Assembly (NCBI GenBank): GCA_031769625.1
Contig: JAUIMM010000548.1
Span: 372,001 to 436,000 of the forward strand
Direction of reading: 5' to 3'
Source: Taudactylus pleione
Lineage: Eukaryota; Chordata; Amphibia; Anura; Myobatrachidae
Length of the DNA stretch: 64,000 bases
Position numbers and translations under genes: made by a program. Positions within the stretch are counted from its first letter, which is position 1. Each line of letters begins with the position of its first letter. The notes beneath the pieces are model-generated. The model was not told the DNA's origin and searched no databases. It was given only the letters and a program-made list of their open reading frames with translations. Below are positions 49,784 through 59,800 of the stretch, piece after piece.

Positions 49784-50914
49784 ACGTCCCAAAGTTATCC
49801 CCACGGGCGGGAGTGCTCTGTGGCGCCTGCAGAACAAGGCAGCCAAAACTGGACGCCGAAGAGGCAAACGTATCAAATTTGTAAAACTTGACAAACGTGT
49901 GAACTGAAGACCAAGTGGCCGCACGACACAATTGTGACATAGATGCTCCTCTACCGGCCGCCCATGACGCACCCACAGAACGTGTGGAATGAGCCGAAAT
50001 TGACGAAGGAGGCTGACGGTTAGCACTAACATAAGCTTGATGAATAGTCAGCCGGATCCAACGTGCTAAAGTCTGCTTAGACGCTGGCCAAACCCTCTGA
50101 ACCGCATCATAGAGGACAAAAAGCGACTCCGACTTACGAAGGGAAGCAGTCCTGTCAACATAGATGCGGAGAGCCCTAACCACATCCAAGGTAGAAGAAC
50201 CAGAGTCCTCCACCAACGATGGTACCACAATAGACTGATTGATATGGAAAGCCGACACGACCTTAGGAAGGAAGGCGGCTATCGTCCGGAGTTCCGCCCG
50301 GAGTATCCGCATGAAACACTAGGTAAGGAGGTTATAGGAAAGAGCCCCTAATTCCAAAACCCTACGAGCTGAAGCGAGAGCCAGGAGGATTACCGTCTTC
50401 CAAGATAGGTACTTAAGATCAACCTCCTCCAAAGGTTCAACATGGGCGACTGAAGGAACAGAAGAACTAGATTAAGATCCCATGGATCAATTGGATGTAC
50501 AAAAGGAGGTTGCACGCGCAAGACCCCTTGAAGAAACGTCTGTACCTCAGGAATGAGGGCCAATTTCCTTTGAAAGAAAATGGAAAGGGCAGAAACCTGC
50601 ACCTTTAAGGTTCCCAGACGAAGGCCAGAATCCAGACCCGTCTGAAGGAAAAGCAGAAACCAGGATAAGCGAAAGGTCCTAGACGGAAGATCCCAACTGG
50701 AACACCATGAGATATAAGCACGCCAGATGCGATGATAATGCGCAGCCGAAACTGGCTTCCTGGCGCGTAGCATGGTGGGAATACCCGCGTCTGGGATACC
50801 TCTACGTCTTAGGATATCGGTTTCAAGAGCCACCCCGTTAAACGTAGCTGCGCTTAGTTGGGGTGTATGAAAGGGCCCTGCTGTAGAAGATTCGGGCGCA
50901 GAGGAAGGGGCCAC
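49773..50914 (-). pseudogene. DIRS tyrosine recombinase (frameshift and stop)
   Basis: The N-terminal part (50,914-50,390) is a core-binding region with AHYHRIWRAYISWC and WFLLFLQ. The C-terminal part (50,312-49,773) is in a different frame. Between them the second frame reads WKTVILLALASARRVLELGALS, containing the first catalytic Arg, and meets a TAG before 50,312. Downstream are AHSTRS (His-x-x-Arg) and WSSVHTFVKFY (nucleophile Tyr). All catalytic positions can be seen, but the gene needs one frameshift and one stop to be explained. The start is unclear: the open frame begins with GTG and overlaps the RT frame by about 60 bp. Its role is integration of the circular DNA copy. Confidence 0.85.
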
Positions 50915-53709
50915 GGATCATCTGATAATAGGGACCGAAGGTCTGAGAACCAACTTCTCTGAGGCCAGTTCGGGGCCACGAGAATTACCGAGGCTGACTC
51001 CTGTTTTATTCTTTTTAGAAGACGAGGAAGAAGTGGAATCGGAGGGAAAAGGTAAACGAAGTCGTAGCTCCACGGACTTGTCAGAGCGTCTACTGGTTCC
51101 GCCTGCGGATCTCGAGTTCTTGACACGTATACTGGAAGCTGACGATTCAATCGTGACGCCATGAGATCCACCTGAGGACATCCCCATCGACGTATCAGCG
51201 CGTTGAACACGTCTGGATGAAGCTTCCATTTCCCGGGATGGACATCCTGTTGAGTTAGGTAATCTGCTTCCCAGTTGTCCACAGCCGGAATGAATACCGC
51301 TGACAGGATTATTGACTGATTCTCGGCCCACCGGAGGATCCGAGTTACCTCTCTCATAGCCATGCGACTCCGAGTCCCTCCTTGGCGATTGATGTAAGCG
51401 ACAGCCGTCGCACTGTCGGACTGAACTCTTACCGGACGAGCCTTTAGCAACTCTGTTGCCTCTATCAGAGCATTGTAAATCGCTCTGAGTTCCAACACAT
51501 TTATGGGCCACTTCTGTTCTAGAGGGGACCATCGACCCTGAAAGTGATAATCAAGGACTACTGCGCCCCATCCTCGAAGGCTGGCATCCGTGGTTATGAT
51601 GATCCAGTCCCACATTCCGAACCGTTTTCCCGCTAACAGATTGCTGGATTGTGTCCTCCAAAGAAGGGCTACTCTGGTAACCGGGCTCAGACGGATCTGT
51701 CGATGTAGGAACAGATGAGACCCTGACCCCTGTGCTAACAGGTCCAGCTGAAACACCCTGGAGTGGAACCGGACGAACTGTAGTGCCTCGAAAGCTGCTA
51801 TCATTTTCCCCAAGAGACGCAGACAAAGAAGCATTGACACAGTCTTTGTTTTGAGGACCAGCTGAACTAACACTCGGATATCCTTGGCCTTGTCTGTTGG
51901 AAGAAAAATCCTCTGATATTTCGGATCCAATATCATGCCCAGAAATAAAAGTTTCTGGGACGGATTGAGATTCGACTTCTTGAAGTTGATTATCCAACCA
52001 TGTTGGATTAGAATGTGATATGTCAGTAAGGCATAATCTGATAGAAGAGGCACCGATGGAGCCTTGAGTAACAGATCGTCCAAATAAGGTATTATGTTCA
52101 CTCTTGATGACCGAAGGAGAGCGATCATGACTGACATGAGTTTGGTGAAGATGCGGGGAGCCGAGGATAACCCGAACGGCAATGCCCGAAATTGATAATG
52201 ATCCTTCAAAATGGCGAAACGCAGAAAAGCCTGGTGTGGTTCCCAAATGGGAACATGGAGATATGTGTCCTTGATATCCAGGGATAATAGGAACTCCCCT
52301 GGTTCCAAGCTCGCTATTACTGACTTTAGAGACTCCATCTTGAAACGATACATCTTCAGATACCGGTTCAAAGACTTTAGGTTTAAGATGGGCCTGACCG
52401 AGCCATCCGGCTTGGGTACTACAAACAGGTTTGAGTAAAACCCCATACCTCGTTGAAGTTCCAGAACTGGAACTATCACAGAAGATACTACTAGAGACTG
52501 GATAGCCTCCTGTAGAACCTTGGGTCTTTCTGCCTGTATTGGCAGACTTGTAGTGAAGAACCGAGGTGGAGGGGAGGTCTCAAAATCTATTCGGTACCCC
52601 AGGGTAATTAGTCTTCGGATCCATGGTTCTGTAGAAGTCTGGTTCCAAACTTGTTGAAATCTTTGCAGGCGGCCTCCCACTGCAGATGGTCCCAGGTGGG
52701 ACGGAAGACCGTCATGCCACTTGTTTCTCAGCTGGTTTAGGCTCTGGTCTACAAGCAACCGTGTGTGGACAACCTCTACCTCTGCCACCTCTTGGTTGCG
52801 TGGGCGCACCTCTGGTCCTACCACGAAAGGAATGTGGTGCCGAAAGGAATTAAACGAAGGTCCCGTGTAAATTCTTCTGGGAGCCGGTGCAGCTGACGGG
52901 AGGAAGGAAGACTTACCCCTGTGGCTTGGGATATCCATTTGTCTAATTCCGGCCCGAACAGCATGTCGCCAGTGAATGGTAGACTTTCCACCGCGCTTGG
53001 ATTCTGCGCCCGCTTGCCAAGCGCGTAGCCAGAGGGCTCTGCGGGCCGAAATCGCCGAAGCAAATATGCGAGCACTAATCTGACTGATATCCTTTGAAGC
53101 TTCTCCCATGTAAACTGCAGATTCACCGATGTGTTCTGCTAGTAGACGTAACTCTGCTCTGGAATTACCTGAGTCCAATCCTGTAATCAATTGATCGGCC
53201 CAGGAAACCACAACCTTGTTAACCCAAGCGGTAACAAGTGTGGGCCTGAGTTGAGCACCCGCTGCTGTATAAATAGATCTTAGCGTTGTCTCCAACTTAC
53301 GATCCGACAGATCTTTTAGAACTGTAGCTCCTGGTACTGGGAGTGCTGTTTTCTTTGAGAGACGGGAGACAGACGCATCTACTGGAGGAGGGGTTTCCCA
53401 CTTTTCCATCATGGATGAAGGAAAAGGGTAACTAGATGAAAACCGAATCTGGAACCTCTTATCCGGCTGTTTCCAAGCTACCGAGACCTGTTGCTGAAGT
53501 TGCTGCGAGAATGGAAAAACTGCAGAACTCTTCGGTTGTTCGTTAAATAATTCAAACTCCTGTGATGGAGGAATTATATCCTCAGGTAAATTCAGAGTCT
53601 TTCTGACCGCCAAAATTAAAGATTCCACCCCGGGAGATGTGGACTCTAACTCCTGAGGGGTATCGTCCTGTAATGCAACCTCCAATTCCCCTTCTTCGGT
53701 ATCCTCCAT
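50854..53709 (-). CDS. DIRS gag-like/RT/RNase H polyprotein
   Basis: 951 residues from an ATG at 53,709. Residues 120-235 form a DIRS gag-like helical region (LSDRKLETTL...SARRALWLRAW). The RT spans about 400-620, with LDIKDTYLHVP (477), ALPFGLSSAP (509) and YLDD (542-545). RNase H has TDAS (707-710), NVLELRA (E740), SDSATAV (D765) and WEADYL (D816). The C-terminal about 130 residues (CPQVDLMASRLN..., FPPIPLLPRLL, APNWPQRSWF) resemble the region after RNase H in DIRS proteins, in some copies assigned to a methyltransferase-like domain. It is open throughout. An in-frame TAG at 53,776 separates it from the 102-codon frame upstream, so both probably belonged to one longer frame. Confidence 0.9.
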   Translation of the reverse strand: MEDTEEGELEVALQDDTPQELESTSPGVESLILAVRKTLNLPEDIIPPSQEFELFNEQPKSSAVFPFSQQLQQQVSVAWKQPDKRFQIRFSSSYPFPSSMMEKWETPPPVDASVSRLSKKTALPVPGATVLKDLSDRKLETTLRSIYTAAGAQLRPTLVTAWVNKVVVSWADQLITGLDSGNSRAELRLLAEHIGESAVYMGEASKDISQISARIFASAISARRALWLRAWQAGAESKRGGKSTIHWRHAVRAGIRQMDIPSHRGKSSFLPSAAPAPRRIYTGPSFNSFRHHIPFVVGPEVRPRNQEVAEVEVVHTRLLVDQSLNQLRNKWHDGLPSHLGPSAVGGRLQRFQQVWNQTSTEPWIRRLITLGYRIDFETSPPPRFFTTSLPIQAERPKVLQEAIQSLVVSSVIVPVLELQRGMGFYSNLFVVPKPDGSVRPILNLKSLNRYLKMYRFKMESLKSVIASLEPGEFLLSLDIKDTYLHVPIWEPHQAFLRFAILKDHYQFRALPFGLSSAPRIFTKLMSVMIALLRSSRVNIIPYLDDLLLKAPSVPLLSDYALLTYHILIQHGWIINFKKSNLNPSQKLLFLGMILDPKYQRIFLPTDKAKDIRVLVQLVLKTKTVSMLLCLRLLGKMIAAFEALQFVRFHSRVFQLDLLAQGSGSHLFLHRQIRLSPVTRVALLWRTQSSNLLAGKRFGMWDWIIITTDASLRGWGAVVLDYHFQGRWSPLEQKWPINVLELRAIYNALIEATELLKARPVRVQSDSATAVAYINRQGGTRSRMAMREVTRILRWAENQSIILSAVFIPAVDNWEADYLTQQDVHPGKWKLHPDVFNALIRRWGCPQVDLMASRLNRQLPVYVSRTRDPQAEPVDALTSPWSYDFVYLFPPIPLLPRLLKRIKQESASVILVAPNWPQRSWFSDLRSLLSDDPWPLPLRPNLLQQGPFIHPN

Positions 53710-53775
53710 AGTAAGGAATTCTTCCTCCGACTCCTCTGACTGGAGAACAGTCGTCAGAGTACGCTTCGGTCTCTG

Positions 53776-54084
53776 CTAGGAAGTGGAGGGTGCGGATGCC
53801 GCAGTGCCCATAACCTGTACCAAGGTGTCTAGAGACTTAGTTAGCCCCGCCACCCAGGGAGGTTGAGACTTACGTGCCTCAGCTAACTCTGACGTTAAAT
53901 CTGACATAACTCCTACCATGTCAGCGGCCCATGGCGGAGCAACTGAGTCAGGAATAGCCATTGGTGGATCAATTGTTATACAAGCATCACATAACGTGGA
54001 CCCAGTGGCATGCGGCTTAGATAGTTTGTGGTTACATTTAGAACAGACAAACATCTTTTGAGCCGCTTTTGTTTTGTTTGACAT
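53776..54084 (-). CDS. DIRS N-terminal zinc-binding gag-like frame
   Basis: 102 residues from an ATG at 54,084. A CSKCNHK motif and a later LCDAC pair suggest a C2C2 zinc ribbon (residues about 13-35); the rest is helical and charged. It ends at a TAG in the same frame as the 951-codon frame, 66 bp before that frame's ATG. It is most simply the N terminus of the DIRS gag. Confidence 0.7.
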   Translation of the reverse strand: MSNKTKAAQKMFVCSKCNHKLSKPHATGSTLCDACITIDPPMAIPDSVAPPWAADMVGVMSDLTSELAEARKSQPPWVAGLTKSLDTLVQVMGTAASAPSTS

Positions 54085-54883
54085 GGATACACACAGTCAC
54101 CCAGACACAATAGACACAGCAGTGATTTGAAATAAAACAGAAGGCTGGTTGGGACACAGAGGAAGAGATACCCCCTCCCACAGATTAGATTCCCTGCACT
54201 GACACCCCAGTGTTACTCACAGCCTCTTGCCAGGGATGTAGACAGGAGAATCAGCCTTCTGCATGTGCCTGCACACTACCTGGAGTGGAGAGATGCAGGC
54301 AAACAACAGGTTAAACACAGCCCCCACGCTGCTCTAACAGCCACTGCCGCGTTAATTAGACCATGGAGCCCGCGCTATTAGGCTCCGCCCCCTTTCTCCT
54401 CAAGTCCGAGGGACGGTAAAATCGCCAACACGCTGCAGTTATCACCTCCCCCCTGCACTAGCCCCGCTGAGAAGGAGCCGCTAGCCGCGCTCATCAGCGG
54501 GGAGAGGGGAGAAGCATAATCATTGAGTAGCGATTATAGCGCTCTCTGTAGCCAGCGCTGGCGGTGGGGCAGGAGTCAGGGAAAGTGCAAGTGATTTGTA
54601 CTCACTGCGCTCCCCTCATGACGGATCCTCTGATCAGCACTTCTCCTCCCGGCTGTCAGATGCTTTTGGTGAAGCACTGCACACTCCTTCCTGTAACCCA
54701 GGAGGTTAACAGGGTGCCAGTAACCCGGACCCCACCTTTATAGAGGTGGCGAAGGGTACTTGAAAAATAATGTAAAAGATTTTTTACAATAATAAAACAA
54801 AAAATAAATAATAGTGTAAAATAAAAGAAATAAATTATGTGACTTGCTGGAGCACAGCAGATTGTGACCAGCTCCGACGGCAC
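54085..54883 (-). other. DIRS 5' noncoding region
   Basis: GC-rich sequence between the right inverted terminal repeat and the first DIRS ATG. No further gene is seen; it presumably carries the element's promoter, together with the terminal repeat. Confidence 0.5.
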
Positions 54884-55024
54884 ATTTTCTAAAACTGAGG
54901 GCTGGTGGGGCATAGAGGGGGAGGAGCTTCACACTTCTAAATTTTAAAGTGCCAGCTCCAGCTATCCACGCCTCTATACCCCAGCGTAAGCATCTCCAGT
55001 GTCCCCTCGTGGATGAAAGAGAAA
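54884..55024. repeat. DIRS right inverted terminal repeat
   Basis: Complementary to the left repeat. The outermost bases (GGATGAAAGAGAAA) are reproduced in the internal complementary region, and env sequence resumes directly after. Confidence 0.9.
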
Positions 55025-55616
55025 TATGATACCTGGTGACGTGCATAAAGCCACACAGTTAATTAGTGAGACAACTGGCTTTCAAGTTTTGGTAGCACTG
55101 GATCCCACCAGGATCGCTCGGGTTACATTAAATTTTAGATATATCCAAGATCTTGCTAAATTAATAGATAATATCACTGAGATGTATGATGACACGTTTA
55201 GATATACAGGTAGGGAGTTGCAAGCTTACAAGAAAGAACTCGTGCAACATAGACTAGTGTTAAATTACTTAACAGCTGTCACTGGAGGGTACTGCTTAAC
55301 TTTGGCCACCCAATTTGGTGTAAAATGTTGCACTTACATTACAAACGATACCAGCAATCCCAAAGAGGTGATAGACTGGAAGATGGATGAAATTCTACAG
55401 TTAAAATGGGAAATTCGAAAGAACCATAATGCTTCAGTGGCTGAAGTAGAGGAGAAGGTAGAGGAATGGGTTTCTTGGTTGAACCCAGTGAAATGGTTCT
55501 CAGGTCTAGGAGAATGGGTCGAGGAAATGATTGCGAGCATAGGTAAACTCCTGATCCTCATACTGGTTGTCATTATGTGTCAGGTGTATTCCTACTGTGA
55601 AATGTGGAAAATGTAA
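55025..55616 (+). pseudogene. env: Provirus env, transmembrane-subunit part
   Basis: Continuation of env after the DIRS element; the open frame is 196 residues (from 55,026). It contains heptad-like helical sequence (34-80), a segment ending YLTAVTGGYC, then CC (C90, C101, C102), an NDTS glycosylation site, and a Trp-rich membrane-proximal stretch (VSWLNPVKWF). One membrane helix (about 171-185, GKLLILILVVIMCQ) and a short tail follow. The cysteine motif is C-X10-CC, where gammaretroviruses have C-X6-CC. Fusion-peptide sequence expected just after the furin site is not evident on this side. The piece has no internal stop. Confidence 0.82.
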
Positions 55617-55785
55617 AGATAAGGTAACAATATTAATACTGAGGTAAATGTAGGACTGCATTACAACCCTGAACTAGAAGGTACCATCATATGATGTATA
55701 AGATTTAGACATATTAAACAATATGTCATAATGTAAGCCTAAATTAATTTTAAAATCAGAGTATGATAGCATGTTGTTTGCTATC
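55617..55785 (+). other. Provirus 3' noncoding region
   Basis: AT-rich sequence between the env stop and the polypurine tract; no gene is seen. Confidence 0.6.
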
Positions 55786-55796
55786 AAAGGGTGGAC
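55786..55796 (+). promoter_or_regulatory. Polypurine tract
   Basis: AAAGGGTGGAC lies directly before the TGTCG start of the 3' LTR, the usual place for the plus-strand primer. One T interrupts the purines. Confidence 0.7.
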
Positions 55797-56847
55797 TGTC
55801 GAAGCCGGATAATTGGCTGAGACAGAATCGATTTAACATTAAATCTGCACGACGCCATTGTGCGAATGGCAATGAGACGCCATTTTGCGACTGGCCGCCC
55901 AGCACCATTTTAATGAATCTCGCCCATTATAAGTACATACGGCGATGCTATTATTTAGAAGTCCTCATGATGTTAGAAGTCCTCATTAAATAAATACAGA
56001 CAGTCACTAAAACATAAAATTATCGACCCTGCAAAACACGTACCATGGTGTACTCCACAAACATGTAGTCGCACAACGCTAACTAGCGTCTTTTCTCAAT
56101 ACCCCAATACTTACATACTGCACACTTACATAAAAAGGTTCCCTAACATTAAAGTGTAATATTCAAGGTTTATTCAGTATTATTAATGTTGTGAAATAAA
56201 TGTAATTTGATATCTAAGGTTTAGTACATGGTAAGTAGACCGTGTTTGGTGTTGTACTGATCCACTGTGTCTTTGCAGATTTCCGGTATCATCGGTGAGA
56301 AGATCGCAACATGTATCTGCAAACTATGGACCATAGAGAGTTAAACATTAAAATGTACTCTGTAATGTAACCATCTTAGATTTATTATGCAGCGGGAAAA
56401 AGGACACAAAGGGCTGTTGGAGGCTGGATTGTGTCCATACGAACTGACCTATGAACTATACTGTAACAGAAGAACCAAGAAGAAGAACCAATGGAATCAT
56501 GCCAAACTGTTCTATTGTATTGCCTATCCCTGTAAGAGTATATATGTGGGCTCTCTGAAACTAGATGTCCAGTCTGCTTGCTTTGCTGTTAACGGAGGTT
56601 TCTACTTTTTTGCTGGGATCTGGGTCCAGAGCGCGTGCATATGTAACGATTGTACCTTGGATCTGTATGATTTATTTGCGCTAATTGTATTTAGATCACA
56701 GCGTGTAACTATCTGTTTTTATATTAAATAATAACTTTTTGTGCTTTGGAACCACAATCAAAGTCTGAAAGCAATTATTTCTTGTGCGACTCATCACGCT
56801 AAACAGCGACAATTATTTTGGAGTGTATAGGTAGGTAGGAACCGATA
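55797..56847 (+). repeat. 3' LTR
   Basis: 1,051 bp matching the 5' LTR with substitutions and a few indels, including 24 bp (GCGACTGGCCGCCCAGC...) absent from the 5' copy. It ends CGATA before the GTAG duplication and the resumed minisatellite. Confidence 0.92.
56387..56731 (+). CDS. Cysteine-rich open frame in the 3' LTR
   Basis: 114 residues, the counterpart of 38,836-39,177. It has an in-frame 3-bp insertion at the GGF region and about a dozen substitutions; nine of the ten cysteines are kept (C78 is replaced by Trp). Start and stop positions are conserved. The family is not recognised. Confidence 0.35.
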   Translation: MQREKGHKGLLEAGLCPYELTYELYCNRRTKKKNQWNHAKLFYCIAYPCKSIYVGSLKLDVQSACFAVNGGFYFFAGIWVQSACICNDCTLDLYDLFALIVFRSQRVTICFYIK

Positions 56848-59800
56848 GTAGCATAGTACAGAAGAATAAATCAAAGTGCCGCACAGTATAGTATAGTATA
56901 TTACAGTATAATGCTGCATAGTACAGAAGAATAAATCAAAGTGCCACACAGTATAGTACAGTATATTACAGTATAATGTAGCATAGTACAGAAGAATAAA
57001 TCAAAGTGCCGCACAGTACATTACAGTATAATGTAGCATAGTACAGAAGAATTAATCAAAGTGCTGCACAGTATATTACAGTATAATGCAGCATAGTACA
57101 GAAGAATAAATCAAAGTGCCGCACAGTATATTACAGTATAATGCAGCATAGTACAGAAGAATAAATCAAAGTGCCGCACAGTATAGTACAGTATATTACA
57201 GTATAATGTAGCATAGTACAAAATAATTAATCAAACTGCAGCACAGTATAGTACAGTATATTACATTATAATGTAGCATAGTACAGAATAATACAAAGTG
57301 CCGCATAGTATAGTACAGTATATTACAGTATCATGTAGCATAGTACAGAAGAATAAATCAAAGTGTTGCACAGCATAGTACAGTATATTACAGTATAATG
57401 TAGCATAGTACAGAAGAATAAATCAAAGTGCCGCACAGTATAGTACAGTATATTATAGTATAATGTACCATAGTACAGAATAATTAATCAAAGTGCCGCA
57501 CAGTATAGTACAGTATATAACAGTATAATGTAGCATAGTACAAAGAATTAATCAAAGTGCCGCACAGTATAGTATAGTATATTACAGAATAATGCAGGAT
57601 AGTACAGAATAATAAATCAAAGTGCCACACAGTATACCGTAGTATAGTATATTACAGTATAATGTAGCATAGTACAGAAGAATAAATCAAAGTGTCGCAC
57701 AGTATAGTACAGTATATTACAGTATAATGTAGCATAGTACAGAAGAATAAATCAAAGTGCCGCACAGTATAGTACAGTATATTACAGTATGATGCAGCAC
57801 AGTACAGAATAATAAATCAAAGTGCCGCACAGTATAGTACAGTTTATTACAGTATAATGTAGCACAGTACAGAATAATAAATCAAAGTGCCGCACAGTGT
57901 AGTACGGTATATTACAGTATAATGTAGCATAGTACAGAATAATACAAAGTGCTGCATAGTATAGTACGGTATATTACAGTATAATGTAGCATAGTACAGA
58001 AGAATAAATCAGTGTCGCACAGCATAGTACAGTATATTACAGTATAATGTAGCATAGTACAGAAGAATAAATCAAAGTGCCGCACAGTATATTACAGTAT
58101 AATGTAGCATAGTACAGAAGAATAAATCAAAGTGCAGCACAGTATATTACAGTATAATGCAGCATAGTACAAAAGAATTAATCAAAGTGCCGCACAGTAT
58201 AGTACAGTATATTACAGTATAATGTAGCATAATACAAAATAATTAATCAAGTGCCGCACAATATATTATAGTATATTACAGAATAATGCAGCATAGTACA
58301 GAATAATAAATCAAAGTGCCGCACAGTATAGTACAGTATAATGTAGCATAGTACAGAAGAATAAATCAAAGTGCAGCACAGTATATTACAGTATAATGCA
58401 GCATAGTACAAAAGAATTAATCAAAGTGCCGCACAGTATAGTACAGTATATTACAGTATAATGTAGCATAATACAAAATAATTAATCAAGTGCCGCACAG
58501 TATAGTACAGTATATTACAGTATAATGTAGCATAGTACAGAAGAATAAATCAAAGTGCCGCACAGTATAGTACAGAATATTACAGTATAATGTAGCATAG
58601 TACAGAATAATACAAAGTGCCGCACAGTATAGTACAGTATATTACAGTATAATGTAGCACAGTACAAAAGAATAAATCAAAGTGCCGCACAGTATATAAC
58701 AGTATAATGTAGCATAGTAAAGAATAATACAAAGTGCTGCACAGTATAGTACAGTATAGTACAGTATAATGTAGCATAGTACAGAAGAATAAATCAAAGT
58801 GTCGCACAGTATAGTACAGTATATTACAGTATAATGTAGCATAGTACATAAGAATAAATCAAAGTGCCGCACAATATATTATAGTATATTACAGAATAAT
58901 AAATCAAAGTGCCGCACAATATATTATAGTATATTACAGAAGAATAAATCAAAGTGCCACACAGTATAGTACAGTATATTACAGTATAATGTAGCATAGT
59001 ACAGAATAATAAATCAAAGTGCCACACAGTGTAGTACAGTATATTACAGTATAATGTAGCATAGTACAGAATAATACAAAGTGCCGCACAGTATAGTACA
59101 GTATATTACAGTATAATGTAGCACAGTACAGAATAATACAAAGTGTCGCACAGTATAGTACAGTATATTACAGTATAATGTAGCATAGTACAGAATAATA
59201 AATCAAAGTGCCACACAGTGTAGTACAGTATAATGTAGCATAGTACAGAATAATACAAAGTGCTGCACAGTATAGTACAGTATATTACAGTATAATGTAG
59301 CATAGTACAGAAGAATAAATCAAAGTGTCGCACAGTATAGTACAGTATATTACAGTATAATGTAGCATAGTACAGAAGAATAAATCAAAGTGCCGCACAG
59401 TATAGTACAATATATTGCAGTATAATGTAGCATAGTACAGAAGAATAAATCAAAGTGCCACACAGTATAGTACAGTATATTACAGTATAATGTAGCATAG
59501 TACAGAATAATAAATCAAAGTGCAACACAGTGTAGTACAGTATAATGTAGCATAGTACAGAATAATACAAAGTGCTGCACAGTATAGTACAGTATATTAC
59601 AGTATAATGTAGCATAGTACAAAAGAAGAAATCAAAGTGCCGCACAGTATAGTACAGTATATTACAGTATAATGTAGCATAGTGCAGAAGAATAATACAA
59701 AGTGCCGCACAGTATAGTACAGTATATTACAGTATAATGTAGCATAGTACAGAAGAATAAATCAAAGTGCCGCACAGTATAGTACAGAATATTACAGTAT

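Larger units (their letters stand above)
49389..55024 (-). mobile_element. DIRS-type tyrosine-recombinase retrotransposon inside env
   Basis: The element lies on the minus strand, with inverted terminal repeats (about 49,389-49,559 and 54,884-55,024) and an internal complementary region (49,681-49,783). It has a gag-like frame, an RT/RNase H frame and a tyrosine recombinase frame. No target duplication is visible, as expected for recombinase-mediated insertion. Boundaries are inferred from where the internal complementary region stops matching the termini and env sequence resumes; they are good to a few bases. The recombinase has a frameshift and a stop, and the gag/RT frame has one TAG, so this copy is probably dead but young. 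Confidence 0.92.
38252..56847 (+). mobile_element. Endogenous retrovirus, gammaretrovirus-like, with five nested insertions
   Basis: Two about 1.05-kb LTRs flank gag, pro, pol and env remnants in the usual order. The 4-bp duplication GTAG (38,248-38,251 and 56,848-56,851) is supported by array register: removing the provirus and one GTAG restores the minisatellite unit. The LTRs begin TGTCG and end CGATA, an imperfect inverted pair in place of TG...CA. Gag, protease and RT lie in one reading frame separated only by stop codons; a single zinc knuckle, YVDD and an env with CXXC and a furin-like site suggest Class I (gamma/epsilon-like). Insertions lie at 40,116-40,715, 41,569-42,108, 44,637-45,129, 45,133-45,947 and about 49,389-55,024. 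This copy cannot replicate. Confidence 0.93.

Noticed and set aside
50918..52246. Other-frame minus-strand frames of 204 and 231 codons within the DIRS polyprotein
   Set aside because: They overlap the 951-codon frame that carries all RT and RNase H motifs; no motifs of their own.
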